Counted from the first letter of the stretch, positions 41,301 through 49,746 are shown. The stretch is DNA of 64,000 bases from Candidatus Rhodobacter oscarellae (GCF_001078595.1 NZ_LFTY01000001.1:51829-115828); one strand, 5' to 3'. Notes: generated from the sequence alone by a model not told the origin. Numbers and translations: made by a program.

Positions 41301-42102
41301 GCAAATCAAGCTGATCAAGGACAGCGTGGAACAGGTTGCGCGCGGCCCAGGCCTCGGGATGCGCATTGATGAACGCCGCCAGGTCAGAGGGCGTTGCCTC
41401 AATGTCGAAGAGATCCCGCAGCGTCGCCTCGACCTCGTCCTCGAGCAGCGCCATGTCCGGCCCGCTTTCCGCCAGTTCGAGGCCCAGCGTCGCGCCCAGC
41501 CAGGCCGCGAATTCAACGAGGTTGTTGATCTTGCCCAGCTCGGCTGCGTCCTCGCGTGCCGCCGCCACCAGCGCGGTGCGCGCGGTCTCTGAGATGCCCG
41601 CATCCAGGCTGCTCAGCGCGTCGTCGCCAAACAGCTTGTCCTTGAGCTGGTCCGGCGAGAGCCCATCGAACCCATGCACCATGTTGAGGTGATAGATCTC
41701 GCCCGCGGTGATCTTGCCGGCGGAGGTCTTGGCGACCTCCTTGTCGAGATCCAGGTCCTTGCGCTGGCTCAGGGCATCCCGGATGTCGCCATCCGTGATC
41801 CGGCCCCGTGCGTGGTAGTCGCGATAGGCCGCATTATCCAGATAGCCACGACCGCCCGAGAAGCTCTCGGACTTCTTGATCGCGTCCTCAAAGTGCATGC
41901 TCTGGAGCCCCAGAAGCGTGTTGTTGTGCACGAAGGTTACGCTCATCGGCCCCTGCTCCGAGAGCATGTGGGCGATATGGGCGACATGGTGGCTTAGATC
42001 CTGACGATCCTTGTCCGATATCACCCGCGGGTCAAACACCCCGGTCGCGCTGCGCACGATCTGCCTTGTGGTGTCTGCTGCGTCCAATGCCATCACGGTC
42101 AC
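38338..42102 (-). CDS. dabA: inorganic-carbon transporter subunit DabA (DUF2309), extra-long
   Basis: A 1,254-residue cytoplasmic, membrane-associated protein of the DUF2309/DabA family. With a DabB-type membrane subunit it is thought to hydrate CO2 to bicarbonate one-way, driven by a cation gradient. The zinc-site residues are visible: C725 and D727 in FCIDEREES, H914 in VICAHGSSSEN and C929 in AYDCGACGG; the His-to-Cys spacing of 15 equals that of the characterised protein. The catalytic region lies in the second half. The first about 370 residues are an extra, mostly helical region (from FVHNNTLLGLQSMHF) absent from the shorter forms I know. The ATGA overlap with the NuoM-like gene upstream shows coupling. 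Its exact substrate in this organism is inferred. Confidence 0.9.
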   Translation of the reverse strand: MTVMALDAADTTRQIVRSATGVFDPRVISDKDRQDLSHHVAHIAHMLSEQGPMSVTFVHNNTLLGLQSMHFEDAIKKSESFSGGRGYLDNAAYRDYHARGRITDGDIRDALSQRKDLDLDKEVAKTSAGKITAGEIYHLNMVHGFDGLSPDQLKDKLFGDDALSSLDAGISETARTALVAAAREDAAELGKINNLVEFAAWLGATLGLELAESGPDMALLEDEVEATLRDLFDIEATPSDLAAFINAHPEAWAARNLFHAVLDQLDLQAPTEGSDEAEMDRVNADAQTMAQLGGPLIPTEPKRRAAIKEVVTEEIDALDQIEARGPAEVERARVAWTILHGLGEDSIDRAGYAALTTLLTQRGAKTGAEAKLPDDLRRIDPRGQMTRYAEDMLTADLSALEAGENHADFLERITDAEITKHVNDYMIGVCSAFLDEGLASWHMPSRATGFFDSWRNLVRNDRSFDFDGVTDWRGAVGQLPLSATDAVISQLVELGIDQSAWSDYCGRALAHLRGWAGMIFWRQENGGYGRQQAQPIDLMQYLAVRLFYQNLLVTKAATSNWNLQPGMEALRAHFSSHLDEYFVRRELYAGHLSDALTQQAQALVQATGRRRDLSQRWQALADQVWAERHRGNETRAAADKGWRLYRLAQHLGVPAAEIRKMSKKNRDGLLTAMDEFAGKDHGPAWLLAFEKNYRDEICNALALNRGRGRWLSRKESRPKSQIVFCIDEREESIHRHYEELDPGHETLGAAGFFGVAMEYRGLDEHGHTPLCPAPVTPEHRILEIARSHEEGAPLDKHTRRAKWAEVFHDTYWEMKRNPISSYFLIDVSGFLMSIPLLGRMFFPLKYFGAMDQMGKAFVPDVETRLAVDRDENRAPDGIVNFGFTVTEQADRVMGLLQNIGLLDDFAPIVVICAHGSSSENNPYINAYDCGACGGKGGEPNSRAVAVMANNPKVREVLAERGIHIPEDTWFVGGFHNTATEIVTLTDEVDIPDALRPNYEAVKRDMAEAVRRAARERCRRFASAPKDSDLDTSLHHTMERASDFSQIRPELGHATNACAVVGRRALTQGVFFDRRSFVISYDPTTDPEGTVLERILLAVGPVGAGINLEYYFSTVDPGVYGSDSKVPHNVSGLIGVMEGAHSDLRTGLPRQMTEVHEPMRLHLIVDADPNIAGAIYGRQPGIQQLLDGEWVILIVHDPATGDLLRFVPGVGFEKWDDSDLQEIPEVAESYDWFKGKYQCFLPPARITEPTKPWLE

Positions 42103-43559
42103 CTCCCAATCATTGTGACAATCTCGGCGATCGTCGGGCTAACGTAGATAAGGGCCAGCCCTGGGATGATCCCCAGAAGCAGCAAGAGGCCCACCAGCGG
42201 CACCGCCGTTGCGGTTTCGCTCGCGTTCAGGTCTCCAATCGCACCGTGGCGCGGATCCGGACGACCGGTGAAGAGCTTGGCGATCACCCGCAGCGAGTAG
42301 GCCGCGGTCAGCAGCACGCCCGCGCTGATCAGCAGCACCGCCAGGCCGAAGCCCTCGAAGGCGCCCACGATCACGTGGAACTCGGCCACAAAGCCCGCAA
42401 AGCCGGGCAGGCCCATCGCGGCCAGCAGCGTCAGCGAGGTCGCCAGCGCCAGCTTGGGCACCTGACGGCCGATCCCGCTCAGCGCGCGGATGTCGCGCGT
42501 GCCGGTGCGCTCGTAGAGCACGCCCACCAGGAAGAAGAGCGCCGCGCTAACAAAGCCATGGGCGACCATCTGCATGACCGCTCCGGTGAAGCCCGCAATG
42601 CCCGCGCCCGCCAGGCCGATCAGGACAAAGCCCATATGGCTGACCGAGGAATAGGCCACCATCGCCTTCAGGTCGGTCTGCCGCAGCGCCTGCAATGCGC
42701 CATAGATCAGGCTGATCACGCCCAGCGCGAAGAGGATCGGCACGAACCAGGCCAGGCCCTCGGGCAGCATCACGCCCGCACGGAACAGGCCATAGGCGCC
42801 CATCTTCAGCATCACCGCCGACAGGAACATCGAGGCCGGAACCGGCGCCTCGACATGCGCCAGAGGCAGCCAGCCATGCATCGGCACGATGGGCATCTTG
42901 ACGCCCAAACCAATCAGGAAGCCTAGGAAGATCACGATCTGCATCTCGGTCGACAGGCCCGCGCCCGCCTCGGCCAGCACGGCCATCGAGAAGTTGTGAT
43001 CCGCCACGGTGGCATAAACGGCGACGATGCCCAGCAGCATCGCGACCGAGCCGGTCAGCGTGTAAAGAAAGAAGCTCAGGCTTGCGCTGTCGCGCCGCGC
43101 GCCGCCCCAGACACCGATCAGGAAGAACATCGGGATCAGGGTGAATTCCCAGAACATGAAGAACAGGAACCAGTCCATCGCGCAGAAAACGCCGATCACG
43201 GCGGTCTCGAGCAGCAGGAACCAGGTAAAGAACCCCTTGGGGCTCTTGATGTCGGCCTTGGTGGCCATCAGGCAGCAGAATGTGATGATCGTGGTCAAGA
43301 GGACCATCACCAGCGCGATGCCGTCCACGCCCAGCGCGTAGGTCATGCCCATCTCGGGCACCCAGGCCAGATTCTCGGTGTATTGCATGCCACCGGCGGC
43401 CGTATCGAAGCCAAAGGCCAGATACAGCGCGCCCAGCAGGCTGAGGCCCGCCGCGCCAAGTGCCACTCTGCGGATCAATTCCTTCTGCGCGCTTGGCAGC
43501 AGCAGGACCGCGGCGGCGCCGATCAGCGGCAAGAGAAGGATGAAACTTAGCAAGCCCAT
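42099..43559 (-). CDS. NuoM-like proton-translocating membrane subunit, canonical type
   Basis: A 486-residue polytopic protein with the classical NuoM pattern: TM5 FFMFWEFTLIPMFFLIGVWG with the key glutamate, and TM7 GLGVKMPIVPMHGWLPLAHV, followed by EAPVPASMFLSAVMLKMGAYG. About 14 helices. The earlier in-frame ATG (43592) is passed over in favour of MGLLSFILLLPLIGAAAVLL, the normal NuoM start, behind AAGGGA. The stop overlaps the dabA start by ATGA. It is separated from sulP by a hairpin. Together with the three other antiporter-type subunits it may form the ion-conducting part of the DabA complex. Confidence 0.87.
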   Translation of the reverse strand: MGLLSFILLLPLIGAAAVLLLPSAQKELIRRVALGAAGLSLLGALYLAFGFDTAAGGMQYTENLAWVPEMGMTYALGVDGIALVMVLLTTIITFCCLMATKADIKSPKGFFTWFLLLETAVIGVFCAMDWFLFFMFWEFTLIPMFFLIGVWGGARRDSASLSFFLYTLTGSVAMLLGIVAVYATVADHNFSMAVLAEAGAGLSTEMQIVIFLGFLIGLGVKMPIVPMHGWLPLAHVEAPVPASMFLSAVMLKMGAYGLFRAGVMLPEGLAWFVPILFALGVISLIYGALQALRQTDLKAMVAYSSVSHMGFVLIGLAGAGIAGFTGAVMQMVAHGFVSAALFFLVGVLYERTGTRDIRALSGIGRQVPKLALATSLTLLAAMGLPGFAGFVAEFHVIVGAFEGFGLAVLLISAGVLLTAAYSLRVIAKLFTGRPDPRHGAIGDLNASETATAVPLVGLLLLLGIIPGLALIYVSPTIAEIVTMIGR

Positions 43560-43663
43560 GTGCTTAATTCCCTTCGTCGTTTCGTTTCTCAAGGGCAGTC
43601 GGTCGCAGAGCCCGGTCGCAAGGACCGGTGTCAGCAGACTGCTTCATCATGCGGGGAAGAAGA

Positions 43664-43691
43664 GCGCGGGGCCTTCGAAAGGACCCCGCGC
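43664..43691 (-). terminator. strong hairpin between sulP and the dab genes
   Basis: GCGCGGGG and CCCCGCGC form an eight-base stem, and CCTT/AAGG extends it inside with one bulged base. On the minus strand it follows the sulP stop by 13 bases and is trailed by TCTTCTTCC. It can act as a partial terminator, so that less message reads through to the antiporter/dabA genes, or as an mRNA 3'-end stabiliser for sulP. Confidence 0.6.
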
Positions 43692-43704
43692 CGCTTCGGT
43701 TTGT

Positions 43705-45447
43705 CTAGGTCGCGACTAGGGTCGCCAGCTTGTGGTCGTTGGTCGGCTTGTGCCGATCCGTGCCGATGACCTCCATCGTGCCACCGGTGCCGCGGGCATA
43801 CTCTTCCGAGATGTCGCTCAGCTTCTCGCGCACCGTGTGGTCGACCATATTGGCCGCGCTCATGTCGAGCGTGACGGTCTTGCCCTCGGGCAGCTTGTCG
43901 AGCGCGGAGCGCACGGTGATCAGCGAGGTGAAGACAACCGGACCCGAGAATTTGACGTTCACGTCGCCGCCATTCTCTTCCACGTCCAGGCCGGTTTTAA
44001 AGCTCAGTACACCCATGACCACGTTCACGATCATCAGGCCGATGGCCTCCAGCTTCATCTCAAGGCCGATGAAGAGGTAGAACACCGCCACCGCGAACAC
44101 CGCATGCACGGCCAGGAACAGTGGGCCGGAGCCAAAGCGGTTGGCGTTGCCAGCGCGCACTGCGTTCAAGGCAATCGACAGCCACATGCCGCAGAACACG
44201 CCGAACAGCAGGTCGACAAAGACCACACCCAGCACCGTGGCGATCATGAACACCAGCTCATCTTTGCCGGTCTCGGCGATGTGCTTGAAGATGCTCGGAT
44301 GCGCCAGCCGGAAGCCGATCACGATCAGCATACCAGCCAGGGCGGCCAGCGGGATCATGTTCAGCACGAAGGGCAGCGCCACCAGGAACAGCAGGATGAA
44401 CGAGCCATGGAAGATGTTCGACCAGCGGGTGCGCGCGCCGACCATGATGTTGGTCGAGGAACGAACCACCTCGGCGATCATCGGGATGCCGCCGATAAAG
44501 GCAGCGCCCGAATTCGCGATCCCCTTGGACCACAGCTCGCGGTTCATATTGTTGCGGCGCTTCCAGGGGTCCTTCTTCTCGATGGCCACGGCGGTCAGCA
44601 GGCTCTCAAGCGAGCCAACCATCACGAAGCTGACCACGAAGAGGATCGAAGCAGAGTGCAGGATCATCTCGAAGTTCGGCGTGGTGACAATAGCGCTCAC
44701 ATCGGTCGGCACCTTCACCAGGGCCACGATCGGCTCGGCGGCGCCACCGTTGAAGAACGCGGCAAGCGGGATGGTCACGGCCATGATCGCCAGCGGGGGC
44801 GGGATGAACTTTGCCAGCGGACCGGCGATCTTGGGCCAGTACACCATCAGGGCGACCGCGATGGCGCCGATGATAGCGGCCTGCGGGGCCGCGCTTACGA
44901 CGGCATCCGGGATCGCCAGGAAGCTGTCGAACATCTTCTTTGGCGCCTTCACGCCCAGCGCCACGAAGAGCTGCTTGGTCATGATGATGATGCCGATGCC
45001 CGCGATCATGCCCTCCACGACGGAGAACGGGAACACGTTGGTCATCGGGCCCGCGCGCATCGCGCCCAGAAGGATCTGGATCAGACCGGCGACCACACCA
45101 ACCGCCAGCAGGTACTGGTAGGCCAGGGTCGGATCACCGCCCGAAAGCTCGCGCATGGCCTCAAAACAGCCCAGCACGATCACGATCATACCGGCCGCCG
45201 GGCCGTTGATCGTCACGTATGAGCCGCCGAGGAACCCGCCGATAATGCCGCCCACGATGGCGGTGATCAGGCCGGCCACAGCGGGCACGCCCGATGCGGC
45301 GGCAATCGCCAGGCTCAGCGGTAGAGCCACAAGAAACAGAATGAAGCCCGCCATAACGTCGAACTTCGCGTTCTGAAAAAGACCGGACACATAGTCCTTG
45401 GGCGGATCGCCCATGTCCAGGTCCGTGTTGGTGTCGCTGTTTGCCAC
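43705..45447 (-). CDS. SulP-family anion transporter, BicA-like candidate
   Basis: A 580-residue transporter with 10-14 helices and a C-terminal STAS domain (about residues 480-565, FTSLITVRSALDKLPEGKTV). The TM core has LPLSLAIAAASGVPAVAGLI and SYVTINGPAAG. SulP proteins carry sulfate, bicarbonate or other anions; sequence alone does not fix the substrate, but the location upstream of DabA makes sodium-dependent bicarbonate uptake the best guess. The start is GTG (VANSDTNTD) behind a GGAGGAGG ribosome-binding site; an earlier TTG overlaps that site and is rejected. The acidic N-terminus precedes helix one. Confidence 0.88.
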   Translation of the reverse strand: MANSDTNTDLDMGDPPKDYVSGLFQNAKFDVMAGFILFLVALPLSLAIAAASGVPAVAGLITAIVGGIIGGFLGGSYVTINGPAAGMIVIVLGCFEAMRELSGGDPTLAYQYLLAVGVVAGLIQILLGAMRAGPMTNVFPFSVVEGMIAGIGIIIMTKQLFVALGVKAPKKMFDSFLAIPDAVVSAAPQAAIIGAIAVALMVYWPKIAGPLAKFIPPPLAIMAVTIPLAAFFNGGAAEPIVALVKVPTDVSAIVTTPNFEMILHSASILFVVSFVMVGSLESLLTAVAIEKKDPWKRRNNMNRELWSKGIANSGAAFIGGIPMIAEVVRSSTNIMVGARTRWSNIFHGSFILLFLVALPFVLNMIPLAALAGMLIVIGFRLAHPSIFKHIAETGKDELVFMIATVLGVVFVDLLFGVFCGMWLSIALNAVRAGNANRFGSGPLFLAVHAVFAVAVFYLFIGLEMKLEAIGLMIVNVVMGVLSFKTGLDVEENGGDVNVKFSGPVVFTSLITVRSALDKLPEGKTVTLDMSAANMVDHTVREKLSDISEEYARGTGGTMEVIGTDRHKPTNDHKLATLVAT

Positions 45448-45771
45448 TTGGTGACCTCCTCCCAATCATGTACCGCGGAATGGCATTCTGCGGCCTACTC
45501 CAGTCGGTAAACGCCCCCCTCCCGGAGCGTCACGCAGACCCAAGCCAGGCATCTGCCCGTGGGTCTCTCTGCACTGTATGCAATCGGGTACATCGGCAGC
45601 GTTGAGTTTTGTTGGTGGGGGTTTAGATTTGTTAAGAAAATGTTGGGAAACCATACAAACAATTGACAAATGACCAAACAGGCCAAAAAATATATGCAAA
45701 ACCATAGGATAGAACGACCGTTTGCGACCATTCTAGTGACCTGAAAGTGCGGCAATTTCCGGGAGGGTGGA
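45448..45771. promoter_or_regulatory. divergent control region between sulP and the two-component genes
   Basis: A 324-bp AT-richer gap with no gene. A TTGACA hexamer on the plus strand (45663-45668) could be a -35 element for the response-regulator gene, although no good -10 stands at 17 bp; AAATAT at 45688 is the nearest. On the sulP side an inverted repeat AGACCCA/TGGGTCT (45536-45542 and 45560-45566) could form a leader hairpin. The GGGAGGG at 45761-45767 serves the regulator's TTG start. The response regulator is the obvious candidate to bind here. Confidence 0.4.
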
Positions 45772-46503
45772 TTGCAAAAAAAATCTCCGAAAACAATTCT
45801 GATCGTCGATGACGAGGCCGAGATACGAAGCACGTTGACCAGCTATCTCACGGGCGAGGGCTTTGAGGTCGAGGCGGCGGCGGACGGGGCGGAGATGGCC
45901 GATTGCCTGGCCCAGAACACGGTCGATCTGGTGCTGCTGGACCTGGGATTGCGCAACGAATCCGGGCTAGACCTGCTCAAAAAAATCTCTGCCGAAACGG
46001 ACATCGCCGTGGTGATCCTTACCGGAAAATCTGATCCGATAGAGCGCGTTGTGGGGCTAGAGCTTGGCGCGGACGACTATATCGTCAAACCCTTCCTGCA
46101 GCGCGAGCTGCTGGCGCGGATCAACGCGGTGCTGCGTCGGGCGGCGCCTCGGCCCGCGGACATTCAGCCCCCCGCGCCGTCCAAACCGCGTCAACTGCGC
46201 GTCAACAATTGGAACCTGGATATGCAGCTCCGGCTGGTCGAGACCAATGATGGCACGCGAATCGACTTAACGGGCACCGAATTCGAGCTGCTCGCCGTGT
46301 TGGCCAACAATGTCGGCGAGGCGATGAGCCGCGACCAATTGAGCATGGCGGCCTTGAACCGCGCCTGGGATCCCAGCGACCGCAGCGTGGACATCCATAT
46401 CTACAACCTGCGACGCAAACTGGCGCGCACGATCGGCCAGGACGACTCGATCGTGACCGTGCGCAACTACGGCTATACGCTCGCGGCCGAAGTGCACTCT
46501 TAG
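45772..46503 (+). CDS. OmpR/PhoB-type response regulator
   Basis: A 243-residue regulator. The receiver domain has the acidic pocket IVDDEAE, the phosphoacceptor D57 in LVLLDLGLRNESG and the conserved threonine and lysine in VVILTGKSDP and DDYIVKPFL. From about residue 140 a winged helix follows (LTGTEFELLAVLANN, then SRDQLSMAALNR and RSVDIHIYNLRRKL), so it binds DNA. The start is a TTG (MQKKSPKTILIVDDEAE) because the receiver domain needs that N-terminus and GGGAGGG lies just ahead. It is 21 bp upstream of the kinase and divergent from sulP. Confidence 0.92.
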   Translation: MQKKSPKTILIVDDEAEIRSTLTSYLTGEGFEVEAAADGAEMADCLAQNTVDLVLLDLGLRNESGLDLLKKISAETDIAVVILTGKSDPIERVVGLELGADDYIVKPFLQRELLARINAVLRRAAPRPADIQPPAPSKPRQLRVNNWNLDMQLRLVETNDGTRIDLTGTEFELLAVLANNVGEAMSRDQLSMAALNRAWDPSDRSVDIHIYNLRRKLARTIGQDDSIVTVRNYGYTLAAEVHS

Positions 46504-46524
46504 TGCGCGACGGAGCCTGAGGGA

Positions 46525-49314
46525 ATGTTCACCTCGCTACGCGCGCGTTTTGTCGGCTTGCTGGTGCTCGGGCTGACCTTGGCGGTCCTGGCGATCGGCG
46601 TTCTTTTCTTTCAGTACCGGGCGCAGATCGCGCATACCGAACAGCTCGGCCAGGCGGCAGCCGTGGCCACAACGCTGGACGAGCTATTCGCGCATGTGAT
46701 TCACGCCAGCAATACCAGCCGCCGCTATGTGCTTAGCGAGGACCAAACCCAGCTTTCCGCCTATCAGGACGCGGTGGCTGCGGTGCCAGCCGTGCTGGAC
46801 CGGATCCAAGGGCTCACACAAGAGCAGACCGGGTTCGAAGAGGCGTTCGAAAACCTCACCTCCCGACTGGACCACAAGCTTTCGCATCTGGGCGAGATCC
46901 TGGACCTGCACCGGGACGCGAATGTGGCGCAGATGCGCAGCCTCCTGATCGGTGGCGACGGATTGCAGCGCCTAGAGGCCTTTCGCGACGCGGTGGCGGC
47001 GTTCCGCAGCATCGGCTACGGGCTGGCCGACACGCAGCTCGAGCAGGTGCGCATCGGCGTGCTGGTGCAGGTCGCCATCGTGGTGCTGATGGTGTTCTGC
47101 GGGATCGTCTGGGCCGCGATCCTGGGCAACGAGGCGATCCGAAACATCCTGGTGCCGGTCTCTTCGATGAACGCGCAGATCAAGCGCATCGCCGCCGGTG
47201 ACTTCCGCGATACGTTGCCCGTTGGGCGGCGCGACGAGATCGGCGGCCTGGCCGAGCAGATCAACATCATGACGGCGCAGCTTCGCACCGCGCGGGACGA
47301 ACGCGAGCAGGCCCAGGCCGAACTCGCCACCGAACGGCAGAACCTGGTGGACGCGATTGAGGCCATTGACGAAGGCTTTGCCGCTTATGACAGCGAGGGG
47401 CGCTTGCTGCAGTGCAACCGCCGCTTCCTTGACTATTACCCAACCCTCAAACCCATCGCCAAGCCCGGCATCACCTACGAGGCGCTGCTGCGCAAAAAGG
47501 CAGAAAGCGGGGCCGAGCCCGTGGCCGTGGGCCGCGAAGACGCATTCGTCGCCGAGCGACTGGCGGACATCCTCGTCACCAACACCGTGAGGGAATGCGT
47601 GCTGGCCGATGGCCGCGTTTTGCAGCGCTCCTCTTACCGTACCAGCTATGGTGGGCTGGTCGCGGTCTATGTGAACCTCACCGAGATCAAGCGCGCCGAG
47701 GAAAGGCTGCGCGAGTTGAACCGCGAGCTGGACGCGCGCGTCCAGAAGCGCACGGTTGACCTCAACACAGCCAATGAGAAGTTGCAGCTTGTGAACGCCG
47801 AGCTTGGCGCGATCATCCTTTCCGCCCCGGTGGCGGTGGTGGTGCTTTCACCAGAGCGCCACGTGACCACCTGGAACCCCGCGGCAGTGGACATGACGGG
47901 CCTGCAAAAGGCGTCCGTAGAGCCGAGCCTGGCCAACATCGTCGAGCCCAACAAACGCAACCAGATCGACGCCTTCCTGAACCGGGTCTATGCTGGCGAA
48001 AGCCCCGCAAGCACCGAGATGCGCCTACGCCACCAGAACGGGCAGACGATCGAGGCCAATCTGTCAGCCTCGGTGCTGACGGACGGCGCCGGCGAGCCCA
48101 TTGGCGCGATCTTAATCATGGCCGACCTCACCGAGTCCCGGGCGCTTCAGCAGCAGTTCCAGCAGAGCCAGAAAATGGAGGTGGTGGCCAAACTGACCGC
48201 AGGGCTGGCGCATGACTTTAACAACCTGCTGGCCATCGTGATCTCTAATATCGAGCTATTGGAAAGCCGCGTCCCCGACGACCAACACACCCAGGAGCTG
48301 CTGCGCTCTGCCAAGAAGGCCAGCCTGTCCGGCGTGGCGCTCAACAAAAAGCTCCTGGCGTTCTCGCGTGATCAATCGCCGGAACTGGAAGGGCTGGATC
48401 TTGTGCAAGAGCTGACCTTCCTGGAACCGCTCTTGCAGGTCACCCTGGGAGAAGGCGTCAAGCTGGACATCGCGCCCCGCGAAGAGCTGTGGCCGGTGCT
48501 GACCGATCGGTCGCTGCTGCAATCGGCGGCGCTGAACCTTGCGGTCAACGCCCGCGACGCGATGTCGGGCGACGGCGTCTTTGACATCTCGGCGCGCAAT
48601 GTCACACTGGATCGCAGCGCGGGCGGTGTCGACTTGGCGGGGGACTTTGTCAGGGTCTGTTTCTCGGACAGCGGCGCGGGCATGTCGGCGGATGTGATCT
48701 CGCGCGCGTTCCAGCCGTTCTTCACGACCAAAGATTTCGGCAAGAGCAGCGGCCTGGGCCTCAGCATGGTTTACGGCTTTGTTAAGCAGACCGGCGGCGA
48801 CATCCGCATCGAAAGCACGGTTGGGGTCGGCACGCAGATCACCATGTATCTGCCCCGCGCCACAGAGATGACGCGCGCGGATGACGTCCTACTGGAGGGG
48901 CTCAACATATCCGCAGGCAACGACGAGCACATCCTGGTGGTCGAGGACAATGCCGAGATGCGGCGCGCGTTGACGTTGCAGTTGGCAGAGCTTGGCTTCC
49001 ACCCGATCCAGGCCGAAAGCGGCGCCACGGCGCTGGATTTGATCCAGGCTGATGTGCCGGTAGATCTGATGCTAACGGACATCGTGATGCCCGGCGGCAT
49101 GGATGGGCGCGAGCTGGCCAATCAAGCCAGGCAGATGCGTCCGGACCTGCCCATTGTGTTCATTTCAGGCTATCCGGCGCTCAGCGAAGACGGCATCGAA
49201 GTTTCGTGGGAGAGCCTGGGCATCAAGGTCCTTGCCAAACCGGTCAGCCAGATGGCGCTTGGTGCGCGGATCAACGAGAGCCTAAAGACGCAAGCGATAG
49301 CGTCCGAGGTCTAA
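46525..49314 (+). CDS. hybrid sensor histidine kinase
   Basis: A 929-residue membrane kinase. Order: TM helix (residues about 9-29), periplasmic helical sensor of CHASE3/four-helix type (30-175), second TM (about 178-200), HAMP (200-265), PAS (275-395), coiled coil, second PAS (425-545), dimerisation helix with the phosphorylated H563 in AGLAHDFNNLLAIVISN, ATPase domain (655-775, with LNLAVNARDAM and FTTKDFGKSSGLGLSMVYGF) and receiver (800-925, D852 in LMLTDIVMPGGMDGREL). The adjacent response regulator is the probable target. The signal is unknown; the inner PAS domains and outer sensor allow several inputs. Confidence 0.92.
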   Translation: MFTSLRARFVGLLVLGLTLAVLAIGVLFFQYRAQIAHTEQLGQAAAVATTLDELFAHVIHASNTSRRYVLSEDQTQLSAYQDAVAAVPAVLDRIQGLTQEQTGFEEAFENLTSRLDHKLSHLGEILDLHRDANVAQMRSLLIGGDGLQRLEAFRDAVAAFRSIGYGLADTQLEQVRIGVLVQVAIVVLMVFCGIVWAAILGNEAIRNILVPVSSMNAQIKRIAAGDFRDTLPVGRRDEIGGLAEQINIMTAQLRTARDEREQAQAELATERQNLVDAIEAIDEGFAAYDSEGRLLQCNRRFLDYYPTLKPIAKPGITYEALLRKKAESGAEPVAVGREDAFVAERLADILVTNTVRECVLADGRVLQRSSYRTSYGGLVAVYVNLTEIKRAEERLRELNRELDARVQKRTVDLNTANEKLQLVNAELGAIILSAPVAVVVLSPERHVTTWNPAAVDMTGLQKASVEPSLANIVEPNKRNQIDAFLNRVYAGESPASTEMRLRHQNGQTIEANLSASVLTDGAGEPIGAILIMADLTESRALQQQFQQSQKMEVVAKLTAGLAHDFNNLLAIVISNIELLESRVPDDQHTQELLRSAKKASLSGVALNKKLLAFSRDQSPELEGLDLVQELTFLEPLLQVTLGEGVKLDIAPREELWPVLTDRSLLQSAALNLAVNARDAMSGDGVFDISARNVTLDRSAGGVDLAGDFVRVCFSDSGAGMSADVISRAFQPFFTTKDFGKSSGLGLSMVYGFVKQTGGDIRIESTVGVGTQITMYLPRATEMTRADDVLLEGLNISAGNDEHILVVEDNAEMRRALTLQLAELGFHPIQAESGATALDLIQADVPVDLMLTDIVMPGGMDGRELANQARQMRPDLPIVFISGYPALSEDGIEVSWESLGIKVLAKPVSQMALGARINESLKTQAIASEV

Positions 49315-49461
49315 CCAGAGCCATCGGCTAAAGGCTGGACGCGCGCAACCTCCTTGTCTTGTGAGCGCACTGCGAAAAGCTGTGTTTCAGGTTTTGGCAG
49401 TACGCTGTAGTTCAAAGCGCACAGGAACATAGCCCTGCGCGAAACTCGTTACTCCTGCCAC

Positions 49462-49746
49462 TTAGATGTGATCTGAGTGATCTCTAGAAATCTTCCGCTG
49501 CGCCTTCACCAACCGCTCTTCTAGGTCTTTCGCCGCGATGAAGAGCTGGGATGCGACACTCGCGTCCGTCGAGCGCGCTATGTCGTAGGCGGCAAGCTCG
49601 AGCGCGCGAACGCTTATGGCGCCCAGGGTGGTGAACCTTTGCGCATAGGCATCATCAGAGATTGCATCCCAGATGGTGGCAAGCATTTCATTGCTGCGCG
49701 TATTCGCAAGAACGGCAAGACTGTCAGAAGTTCGGTTGGGTTTCAT
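49462..49746 (-). CDS. 94-aa protein, unknown
   Basis: A 94-residue, mostly helical soluble protein, MKPNRTSDSLAVLANTRSNE then LATIWDAISDDAYAQRFTTL, with a charged C-terminal helix (KDLEERLVKAQRKISRD). No family is recognised. Its ATG overlaps the stop of the LacI-type gene (ATGA), so it is translated from the same message. The preceding 147 bp towards the kinase holds nothing I can name. Confidence 0.6.
   Translation of the reverse strand: MKPNRTSDSLAVLANTRSNEMLATIWDAISDDAYAQRFTTLGAISVRALELAAYDIARSTDASVASQLFIAAKDLEERLVKAQRKISRDHSDHI

Noticed and set aside
43732..45222. 496-codon plus-strand open frame inside sulP
   Set aside because: Antisense shadow; its His/Arg/Asp-rich composition mirrors hydrophobic codons of the transporter.
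43705..45447. Calling the SulP gene a sulfate transporter
   Set aside because: Substrate cannot be read from sequence; context favours bicarbonate, but sulfate is not excluded. I kept the neutral family name.
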